A stretch of DNA of 64,000 bases from Gammaproteobacteria bacterium (GTDB lineage: Bacteria; Gemmatimonadota; Gemmatimonadetes; Longimicrobiales; Gaopeijiaceae): positions 62,001 to 126,000 of the forward strand of contig JAPPHB010000080.1 in the NCBI GenBank assembly GCA_028821195.1. The letters run 5' to 3'. The position numbers were made by a program, and so were the translations under genes. Each line of letters starts with the position of its first letter. Position 1 is the first letter of the stretch. Shown here one piece after another: positions 56,809-64,000 of the stretch. The notes under the pieces are model-generated. The model saw only the letters and a list, made by a program, of their open reading frames with translations. It was not told the DNA's origin and did not search any database.

Positions 56809-57957
56809 CTAGACGGGCTCGAGCCAGGACCCCGCCGGCAGGGCCCGCATGGTCCTTAGTCCGGCATGGCTGAGCGCGCGCAGCCCGGCGCAGGCGGACG
56901 CCTCCACTCGAGCCCGTCCTTCCAGGAGGACCCGGTCGCCCGATCGGATCCACCCGGCAACGCGGGCATCGCCGGCAAGGCGGACGGCCTCCGTCGCCAG
57001 CACCAACCCTGCGAAGGTTGCGTTCGCCAGGAAGCTTGCGCCCCCGTCCACCACGAGCACCCCCTGTCCCTCGCCGCCGGTCACCTCCAGCGACCCGCGG
57101 ACAACGACGACCGGCAGGTACGCCCCGCAGCTTCCGGCAGGGCTCAGGGGTGTGCCCCAGTTGCCCGCCGCGGTTGCGGGACAACCGCTGCCGAGATGGA
57201 CGCGCGTGCTGCCACCAGCGGCACCGAGCGTGATGTCCGCCACCTCCGCCAAATCCTGGAGGGAAAGGATTCCCAGACTCAGGGACGGCGGACTCAGGTC
57301 GAGTGCGAGGTGCTGCCGCCGGGCCGGCTCGAGGGTGGCAGCCGGGGGCACCCAGCGCCCGCTCTCGGCTACTGCGCCATGCGGGAAGATCGAATCCGCC
57401 ACCGGAAGCTGTGTGGCGCACTCGGTCGCACTCCAGGTCAACGGCGGAGCCGTGACGCGGTCACCCGCTATCAGGGCCGAATCCGAGAGCGCGATGCTGC
57501 CCCGAGCAGCGACCGCCGCCGGGAAAGCACTGAGGCGGGCGCCTGCGTCGAGCGCCCAGGTCAGCCGCCCAATCTTCGCGCGGGCTGCACCGCCCACCAT
57601 CCCCTCCCCGGCAAGCAGGTAGATCTCGCGTGTGAGGCGATGGGCCGCCACGCGATAGGCGCCTCGCTGCCCGTGTGCGCCCTCGACCACCGTGCTGTCC
57701 CCGACAGGCGCGGCCGCGAGCAGCCCCGCCGCCGTGCCTGCCACCGTGCGCACTCCGCCCTCTGCGGCGAGCCGCGCGATCAGCAGGTCGCGTTCTGCTT
57801 GGGCAACGGTCAGTTCCTGGTGCGCCAGGTAGTGGAGGAGATGTCCAAAGGCGGTCGCGGCTAGCAGCACCATCAGGATCAACGGGATCGCGAATCCCCC
57901 GGCGCCCGCGTCTTCCGGGCCGGTGACGCTCCTCAAGGCCAGGTCTCCCGCGGCCAC
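56809..57957 (-). CDS. Putative PilX/GspK-like minor pilin or pilus assembly protein
   Basis: N-terminal prepilin-like AGAGGFAIPLILMVLLAATAFGHLLHYLAHQELTVAQAERD; position after three minor pilins. Confidence 0.5.
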   Translation of the reverse strand: MAAGDLALRSVTGPEDAGAGGFAIPLILMVLLAATAFGHLLHYLAHQELTVAQAERDLLIARLAAEGGVRTVAGTAAGLLAAAPVGDSTVVEGAHGQRGAYRVAAHRLTREIYLLAGEGMVGGAARAKIGRLTWALDAGARLSAFPAAVAARGSIALSDSALIAGDRVTAPPLTWSATECATQLPVADSIFPHGAVAESGRWVPPAATLEPARRQHLALDLSPPSLSLGILSLQDLAEVADITLGAAGGSTRVHLGSGCPATAAGNWGTPLSPAGSCGAYLPVVVVRGSLEVTGGEGQGVLVVDGGASFLANATFAGLVLATEAVRLAGDARVAGWIRSGDRVLLEGRARVEASACAGLRALSHAGLRTMRALPAGSWLEPV

Positions 57958-58661
57958 ACGCGCGCCGAGTCGATTGTGGTCGCAACGGGAGCCTGGCCGA
58001 AGGCCAAGCGCAGATCGAGTCCGGCTCCGCGGCCCGACACCCCCGAGCCGACACCTGCGCCTGTTCGCAGGACCTGCGCGGTGAGCGGCTGGCGCCCCCC
58101 TCGGCCCGGCCGGTAGCGGAAGGCTCCCGCGGCAACGTGGTAGCTGCCCCGTTCAAATACTCGTCCCACGACCGCCTCCGGTACGACCGGATTAAGTTCC
58201 CAAACCTCACCGGCGGCACCATCGCCGCATGCGCCAGGCCGAGCCCGGACGAGTTTCGCAACGCGCCACACCCCATCGGCGGCGAGGACGAGCACGGAGT
58301 CCTTGGCGGGGTCGGGTCGGCGCAGTCCGGTGTAGCGCACCGCCCAAAGGGGCTGGGGGACGGTGGCGCAACCTACCCCCGTTCCCCGAAACGCCCTCAA
58401 GGCAACGGAATCTCCGGCGCCTGCCACCCAGTCGATCCCGGCAAGCCCCGTCCTCAGTTCGTGCGCGAGCGTGTACCGCGTGATCCTCCTCGTTTCGCGC
58501 ACCTGCGCGTCTTCGGTCACGCTCCAAAGGGCATGCCGAAGGGTCGTCAGCGTCTGCAGCGCCGCCGCCATGACCGCTACCAGGAGCACCATGGCGGTAA
58601 GGGCCTCCACGATCGATGATCCCTGGCGGCAAGCGGCTGCCCGCGGGTGTGGCGCGCTCAT
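57933..58661 (-). CDS. Prepilin-type N-methylation protein (PilW/GspJ-like)
   Basis: RQGSSIVEALTAMVLLVAVMAAALQTL with Glu at the +5-like position; pilus gene neighbourhood. Confidence 0.65.
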   Translation of the reverse strand: MSAPHPRAAACRQGSSIVEALTAMVLLVAVMAAALQTLTTLRHALWSVTEDAQVRETRRITRYTLAHELRTGLAGIDWVAGAGDSVALRAFRGTGVGCATVPQPLWAVRYTGLRRPDPAKDSVLVLAADGVWRVAKLVRARPGACGDGAAGEVWELNPVVPEAVVGRVFERGSYHVAAGAFRYRPGRGGRQPLTAQVLRTGAGVGSGVSGRGAGLDLRLAFGQAPVATTIDSARVWPRETWP

Positions 58662-58662
58662 G

Positions 58663-59037
58663 TCAGGGTGCCGGCACGATTGTCGTGACGCGCAGCAACT
58701 CCGCTCTTATGGTGTCGTGCGCGCTGGCCCGGATGACCACCTGCAGGAGCCTCCCTCCCAGGGGAACCGGATCGTCCCAGACGAGCGCCCCCCACGGGTA
58801 TTGGCGCGTCCCGCCGCCCGATGCCCCGAAGAGTCCGAGGGAGTCGGCGGTTTCCCCGGCCGCCACCACCGCGGCGGACAGTTCTCCGGCGCGCCGCCAG
58901 GAATGAAGCGATGCGGTCCCGAGCGCGGCCGCGGCCAGCAGACCCGTGCACAGGAGCACGATGGCCAGCATGGCCTCTACGAGCGTGAACCCCGCGGACA
59001 CGACCGCCGCAGGAGGCGCCGAACTCGACTCACTCAC
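58663..59037 (-). CDS. Prepilin-type protein (PilV/GspI-like)
   Basis: SAGFTLVEAMLAIVLLCTGLLAAAALG. Confidence 0.8.
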   Translation of the reverse strand: MSESSSAPPAAVVSAGFTLVEAMLAIVLLCTGLLAAAALGTASLHSWRRAGELSAAVVAAGETADSLGLFGASGGGTRQYPWGALVWDDPVPLGGRLLQVVIRASAHDTIRAELLRVTTIVPAP

Positions 59038-59474
59038 CGCCGGGATACCCGCCCGTACGTGGAAATCACCAGCGACGCATGTGTTGCGCCCCGCCCGAAA
59101 CGAAGCGTACGGGCAGCCATCCGGCCCAGTCCGAGCGCATTGAATTCGATGGTCGCGAGCGTGTCCCGCCCCGAGATGTCGAGCGAAACCCCGTAGCAGT
59201 CTCCCAGGTCGACACGCTCCCGGAACGTGCCCGCGAGGCTGCGCTCAATGTGCCCGCGGCCCGGCACGATCGTGACCTGAGAAGCGCCGGACCCCAGCGC
59301 GTCGATCCGGGCGCGGCCGAGCAGAGCCGCGCTGGCTTCGCGCGCCTGAGTCACCGCCCAGCGATCACGGTGCAGTTGCAGGGCAGGCATCCCCAGCGCG
59401 ATCCCGATGCCGACGATGGCCAGCACCACCAGGCACTCGAAAAGTGTGAATCCCCCGTTCATGCCATGAAACAT
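59034..59474 (-). CDS. GspH/FimT-like prepilin
   Basis: NGGFTLFECLVVLAIVGIGIALGMPALQLHRDRWAVTQAREASAALLGRARIDAL. Confidence 0.82.
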   Translation of the reverse strand: MFHGMNGGFTLFECLVVLAIVGIGIALGMPALQLHRDRWAVTQAREASAALLGRARIDALGSGASQVTIVPGRGHIERSLAGTFRERVDLGDCYGVSLDISGRDTLATIEFNALGLGRMAARTLRFGRGATHASLVISTYGRVSRR

Positions 59475-59587
59475 GGCGTGGGGGGATCCTGCCGGGGATG
59501 GCATTCCGGGACTACCGGATGTCGAATCCGGGACGACCGGACACCAGAACCACTCCGGCCGCTACCGCGACCGAATAAGGATGGCCG

Positions 59588-60586
59588 TTACCGAAACTGC
59601 GTGGGGATGGTGAGCACCTGACCCGGGTAGATGCGGCTGCCCCGCAGGTTGTTCGACTGCCGCAGCGCAGCGATCGTCGTCCCGTGCGCGCGCGCGATGT
59701 CCCAAAGGGAATCCCCCCGCTGCACCCGGTAACTCAGGTGCATGGCCTGTACGCCGACTCCGCCACCCGCCGGGATCGTCAGAACCTGACCCGGATAGAT
59801 CCGGCTGCCCAGAAGGTTGTTCGACTGCTGGATCGCCCCGATCGTCGTCCCGTACGCGCGCGCAATGTCCCAAAGTGCGTCTCCGGATCGCACGCGATAC
59901 GATCGGCTGCCCGCAGACGCCGCCACGACGTCCTCCGCCGACCCGGCCTCCACCGCGTCCGTCGCGGCCGCCACCCGGGTCTCCGCCGCCTGGGCAGCTC
60001 CCGTCCTCAGGCCATCCACGTAGCGAGTGTATGGGTCGGGGTACAGCGCAATGTGGTAGTGGGGGGGACGGGACTCGCGCGTGGCCTCCAGGACGCCGTT
60101 CGCTTCCAGGGAGAGCAGGACATCCTCCAGCCACGCGCGGCAGGGGCGATGGTTGGACCGGCGCAGGTCGACGGCCATGCCGGTGGGATGCACCGAGCGG
60201 CTGGAGGCGTTGGGGGGCTGCCGGTTGAGCGCACGCGTCAGGCTGGTGACGACCATGACTTCCCCGCAGGCCCTGCGATACTGCCCCGCCAGCCGTTCTA
60301 CGAAGGTGCGAACCTGGGGACGGGCGTACGGGAAGCTGACCTCGTCATCGATGTCATAGTCCCGGTTGCCGTACAGCGGCACCAGGTAGCCCAGTTCGAC
60401 AAACCGCCGCACGTGCGCGGCGTCCCGCAGGTAGGTGAAGTCGTGGGCCCGCGCCTGCGCGTTCTGGGCGGTCAGTGAGCGGGACGACCCGCGGAGGCTC
60501 TGCGCGGCGGACGAGGAGGGCGCGAGGCCTGCGGCCAGCAGTGCGCCGCAGACCAGGACTCCTGCCCGAATGCCGTGTCGTCCCAT
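59588..60586 (-). CDS. DUF5715/M15-like peptidase domain protein with two C-terminal LysM domains
   Basis: SRSVHPTGMAVDLRRSNHRPC...PHYHIALYPDPY followed by two LysM units SYRVRSGDALWDIARAYGTTIGAIQQSNNLLGSRIYPGQVLTIP / SYRVQRGDSLWDIARAHGTTIAALRQSNNLRGSRIYPGQVLTIP. Confidence 0.88.
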   Translation of the reverse strand: MGRHGIRAGVLVCGALLAAGLAPSSSAAQSLRGSSRSLTAQNAQARAHDFTYLRDAAHVRRFVELGYLVPLYGNRDYDIDDEVSFPYARPQVRTFVERLAGQYRRACGEVMVVTSLTRALNRQPPNASSRSVHPTGMAVDLRRSNHRPCRAWLEDVLLSLEANGVLEATRESRPPHYHIALYPDPYTRYVDGLRTGAAQAAETRVAAATDAVEAGSAEDVVAASAGSRSYRVRSGDALWDIARAYGTTIGAIQQSNNLLGSRIYPGQVLTIPAGGGVGVQAMHLSYRVQRGDSLWDIARAHGTTIAALRQSNNLRGSRIYPGQVLTIPTQFR

Positions 60587-60684
60587 CGTCTCCCATCCAG
60601 ATCCAGGCTGTAGCGGGAGGGTGACCGGATCGCCCCACTCCGACCATCTCCAAACTTCATTTGTTTAGAGTGCGCAGGGTGTAT

Positions 60685-60713
60685 TCTATACGCCGATTCT
60701 CCCCGGTCCGCAA
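60685..60713 (-). promoter_or_regulatory. Candidate sigma-70-type promoter for the LysM protein gene
   Basis: Minus-strand TTGCGG-17 bp-TATAGAAT in a locally AT-rich stretch about 100 bp upstream of the CDS. Confidence 0.35.
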
Positions 60714-60737
60714 GCCCGCGATGCCTGGCGGGCGGTC

Positions 60738-61352
60738 CTAGCCGGCGGCGGCGAAGTTGGCGGCCACGACGTCCCAGTTCACCGTGCTCCACCACGCGTT
60801 GAGATAATCGGGCCGGCGATTCTGATAGCGCAGATAGTACGCGTGCTCCCACACGTCCACGCCGAGGATCGGCGTCTGCCCGTCCATGAGCGGGCTGTCC
60901 TGGTTCGCCGTGGAGCGCACCGCGAGGCCGGAATCGGTGGCGACGACCCAGCCCCAGCCGGAACCGAAGCGGGTGATGGCCGCGGTGTTGACCCGGCTCT
61001 TCAGCTCGTCGACGGAGCCGAAGGCAGCCTCGATCGCGGAGGCCAGATCACCACTTGGGGCGTCCGCGCCGCCGGGCGTCATCAGGTCCCAGAAAAGCGC
61101 GTGATTGACGTATCCGCCGCCGTTGTTGCGCACGGCGCCGCGAATGGCCTCGGGGACATCGCCCATGTTGCCCAGAAGGTCTTCCACGCTGCGGTCCTGG
61201 AGGCCGGGATGCGACTTGAGCGCCGCGTTGAGATTAGCGGTATAGGCTGCGTGGTGCTTCGAGTGGTGTATCTCCATCGTGCGCGCGTCGATATGCGGCT
61301 CGAGCGCATCGTAGTCGTAACCGAGGTCGGGAAGCTCCTGGGGATAGGCCAT
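60738..61352 (-). CDS. Superoxide dismutase (Fe/Mn family)
   Basis: [77 protein letters not shown]. Confidence 0.97.
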   Translation of the reverse strand: MAYPQELPDLGYDYDALEPHIDARTMEIHHSKHHAAYTANLNAALKSHPGLQDRSVEDLLGNMGDVPEAIRGAVRNNGGGYVNHALFWDLMTPGGADAPSGDLASAIEAAFGSVDELKSRVNTAAITRFGSGWGWVVATDSGLAVRSTANQDSPLMDGQTPILGVDVWEHAYYLRYQNRRPDYLNAWWSTVNWDVVAANFAAAG

Positions 61353-61498
61353 GGTCGCAGGCTCCGCTGTATGAAGGGGACGTTCTCCCGGGCACCTCAC
61401 CGGGACAAGGCGTGGTATGTCGGGGAATCGGCATCGTATCTTACAGGCAAGTGCCCCGGAGTTCCACCACTGGCTGCGGCAGAACCTGGACGTTGAAG

Positions 61499-62701
61499 AT
61501 GAACCCGCCGCGCATTCTTCTGGTCGACTGCGACAGCTTCTTCGTGCAAGTGGCGCGCCTCGAGGATCCCGATGGCGCGGGACGTCGGCGACTGCTGATC
61601 GTCGGGGGGACGCCGGAGGGTCGGGGCGTGGTCGCGTCGGCCTCCTACGAGGCGCGCAAACACGGCGTCCGCTCGGCGATGCCCACCGCGCAGGCGCTCC
61701 GCCTGTGTCCCGGAGCCGCGGTGGTTCCCGTGCCGAGGGCTGCGTGCGTGCGGCGCAGCCGGGAAGTTCGGCGCGCGCTGGAAGAGTTGTCGCCCGTGGT
61801 CAGACCGGCTTCCATCGACGAATTCTACCTGGATCTCTCGGGGACGGAGAGGATGCTGGCCGGCGAGTCCTTCGAAGGCACCGCCCGGCGCATCCGCGCC
61901 ACCGTGTTGGCGCGCACCGGCATTTCGGTTTCCGCGGGAGGCGGCACCCGGCGCCTCATCGCCAAGCTCGCCACCGGACTCGCCAAGCCGGCGGGCGTCT
62001 GCATCGTGCCCCCGGGAGAGGAATCGGAGTTCATGCAGCGGTTCGACCTCGAGGACATTCCGGGGATCGGTCCCGCGTTCCGCGCGGCGCTCGAGCGCCG
62101 GTCGCTACGGTCCGTCGCCGACGTGCTGCGGGTCCAACCGGAGTGGCTCGAGCGCTGGTTCGGAGCCCGGCGCGCCCGCTGGCTGCACGACCGGGTGCGG
62201 GGACTGGACGGTGAGGGCACGCTCCCGGTGCGAGAGCGGAAGTCGGTGAGCGTGGAGCGGACGTTTGCTGCCGACCTTTCGGACGACGATGAGCTGGACG
62301 GGGTGCTGTCGCGACAGGTGAACTCGGTCGCGCGGCGCGTTCGCCGACTCGGTGGGGGAGCGCGCACGATCACGGTCAAGATCCGCGACGGGGATTTCGC
62401 GACCCGCCAGTGCAGCCGCACCCTGCCCCGGCCGGTGGAATCGGACCAGGCCATCCTTCGCGTGGCGCGCGAGCTTCTCGCAGAACTCCGGTCGCGGCGC
62501 CGAACTCCCGCGCGCCTCCTCGGCGTTGCCGCCAGCGGTTTCTCGAGCGAAGGAAAACGCGCGCAACTCGCCTTCCTTCCCGAAGCCGACGATCCGGATC
62601 CGGACCGCGCCCGCCGCATCTCCCAGGTGATGGACATCGCCCGAAACCGGTTCGGCGATGGCGCCCTCGGTCCGGGACGCAGCCTCGGTTCCCGGGAGTA
62701 A
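61499..62701 (+). CDS. Y-family DNA polymerase (DinB/Pol IV-like)
   Basis: [72 protein letters not shown]. Confidence 0.92.
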   Translation: MNPPRILLVDCDSFFVQVARLEDPDGAGRRRLLIVGGTPEGRGVVASASYEARKHGVRSAMPTAQALRLCPGAAVVPVPRAACVRRSREVRRALEELSPVVRPASIDEFYLDLSGTERMLAGESFEGTARRIRATVLARTGISVSAGGGTRRLIAKLATGLAKPAGVCIVPPGEESEFMQRFDLEDIPGIGPAFRAALERRSLRSVADVLRVQPEWLERWFGARRARWLHDRVRGLDGEGTLPVRERKSVSVERTFAADLSDDDELDGVLSRQVNSVARRVRRLGGGARTITVKIRDGDFATRQCSRTLPRPVESDQAILRVARELLAELRSRRRTPARLLGVAASGFSSEGKRAQLAFLPEADDPDPDRARRISQVMDIARNRFGDGALGPGRSLGSRE

Positions 62702-62726
62702 CTCCGCCGATCCCCCGTCTGTTTCC

Positions 62727-64000
62727 CTATTCGCGGGATGCTACCGACTGCCGCAGCCAGGGTTTGCGCGCAAAGTAGCCGTTGGCCTCCTCGGCCACCT
62801 TGGGCGCAAGCATGAAGAGCGCAATCAGGTTGGGGACGATGACGATGGCCAGGAAGATGTCGCCCAGGTTCCAGATCACCGTCAGGGGCAGCACCGCGCC
62901 GACGAAGTGCATGATGACGAAGACCAGCTTGTACGGCAGGACGGCGTTCGCCCCCAGCAGGTAGTACGCACAGCGGTCGCCATAGTAGCTCCACGCGATC
63001 GCCGTCGATATCGCAAACAGGAGCACCGAGAAAACAACGATCATGTGGCCCCAGTCGCCCAGCGCGCTCAATCCTCGGCGGAAGCCTTCCATGGTCAGGG
63101 GCGCGCCGCTCTCGAAGGCTTCCCCGTGGAGGGACTCGTAGGTCTGGCCGTCGTCTGTCCGGGCAAAGCCTTCGTCCGGCAAGACGGCTCCGGTGAAGGG
63201 TGTGGTATGCGCTTCGTCCACATACAGCATGTCGACGTACGCGTCGTGCCACGCGATGTGCACGCCGCCCGGATCCGCGGGGACTCCGTTCTCGAAGCGG
63301 ATTTCGGCCGGAGCGTCCGCGCGCTCGTTGTTGCCCATGGCATCCACGGTGACATACCCCAGATCGCCGCCCCCCAGGGTGACTTCCGTGGGGATGCGGG
63401 CGTTCCATACGCCGGTGGTGATGATCACGAGTCCCGTCATCGAGCAGATCACGATCGTGTCGATGAAGGGCTCGAGCAGCGCGACGACGCCCTCCGACAC
63501 CGGCTCGTCGGTCTTGGCCGCGGCGTGCGCGATGGGTGCTGAGCCCTGGCCCGCCTCGTTGGAGAAGAGGCCGCGGCGGACACCCCACATCAGCGTCACG
63601 AGGAAGGCGCCCACGCCGGTCCCGGCCACGCCCGCGGTCGGGTTGAAGGCCTCGCGGAAGATGAGACCGAGTGCGGGAACGATGTCGGCCGCGTTGAAGA
63701 GCAGGATGACCAGCGCGCCCAGGCAGTAGACCGCGGCCATGACCGGCGCCAGGATTCCGGTAACCCGTCCGATCCGGGTAATCCCTCCAAGGATGACCAG
63801 GGCGACGACGCCGGAGGTAACCAGGCCGCTCACCGTGGCCGGGATGCCGAAGATGGTGCGCATCGAATCGGAGACCGTGTTGGCCTGAATCGCGTTGCCG
63901 GTGAGGAAGGCGGTCAGCCCGAGCATGATGGCGAAGAAGACGGCCATCCACTTCCAGCGCGCTCCCAGCCCGCGCTCGATGTAGTACATCGGACCGCCGC
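62727..64000 (-). CDS. Alanine/glycine:cation symporter (AGCS family), N-terminus beyond right edge
   Basis: GGPMYYIERGLG at the right edge; FSNEAGQGSAPIAHAAAKTDEPVSEGVVALLEPFIDTIVICSMTGLVII. Confidence 0.93.
   Translation of the reverse strand, partial: GGPMYYIERGLGARWKWMAVFFAIMLGLTAFLTGNAIQANTVSDSMRTIFGIPATVSGLVTSGVVALVILGGITRIGRVTGILAPVMAAVYCLGALVILLFNAADIVPALGLIFREAFNPTAGVAGTGVGAFLVTLMWGVRRGLFSNEAGQGSAPIAHAAAKTDEPVSEGVVALLEPFIDTIVICSMTGLVIITTGVWNARIPTEVTLGGGDLGYVTVDAMGNNERADAPAEIRFENGVPADPGGVHIAWHDAYVDMLYVDEAHTTPFTGAVLPDEGFARTDDGQTYESLHGEAFESGAPLTMEGFRRGLSALGDWGHMIVVFSVLLFAISTAIAWSYYGDRCAYYLLGANAVLPYKLVFVIMHFVGAVLPLTVIWNLGDIFLAIVIVPNLIALFMLAPKVAEEANGYFARKPWLRQSVASRE

Noticed and set aside
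60714-60733. GCCCGC-N8-GCGGGC stem downstream of the superoxide dismutase gene
   Set aside because: No U-tract on the relevant strand, so not called as an intrinsic terminator

Overview
High-GC bacterial chromosome segment of about 64 kb. Gene content and order suggest a Gemmatimonadota/FCB-like lineage, but that is an inference and no marker phylogeny was run. The window is densely coding and mostly core genome. No transposase, integron, prophage, CRISPR array or rRNA was recognised. Left to right: (i) a minus-strand outer-membrane operon (TonB-dependent receptor > 1347-aa secreted protein with a C-terminal T9SS-like sorting domain > PorV/PorQ-like barrel > truncated OMP); (ii) PBP1A, thymidine phosphorylase, RuvX, MltG, ThiE and a PHP phosphoesterase; (iii) a complete F-type ATP synthase operon (atpZ/I > I-like > B > E > F > H > A > G > D > C); (iv) MoxR ATPase, CorC/HlyC-like protein, gamma-carbonic anhydrase, prepilin peptidase, TrmH/SpoU methylase, ThiD, purine nucleoside phosphorylase and NupC; (v) a proteostasis block: DnaK, HtrA/DegP, tRNA-Leu(UAG), trigger factor, ClpP, ClpX, EngB; (vi) a sigma-54 activator, MoaB/MogA, GcvT, ArgF, HslU, HslV, XerC/D, TopA, AroK, AroC; (vii) a type IV pilus cluster (secretin, PilP, O, N, M and four minor-pilin-like genes in H-I-J-K order); (viii) a LysM/M15-like protein, Fe/Mn superoxide dismutase, a Y-family polymerase and an AGCS symporter truncated at the right edge. 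The most interesting signals are a shared palindromic element, TCTGCCATTTTGKCAG, which occurs as a perfect 22-bp tandem repeat before dnaK and as a perfect 7+5+7 palindrome between hslU and argF; the TonB/sorting-domain/PorV operon; and the hybrid T2SS-like ordering of the pilus cluster.
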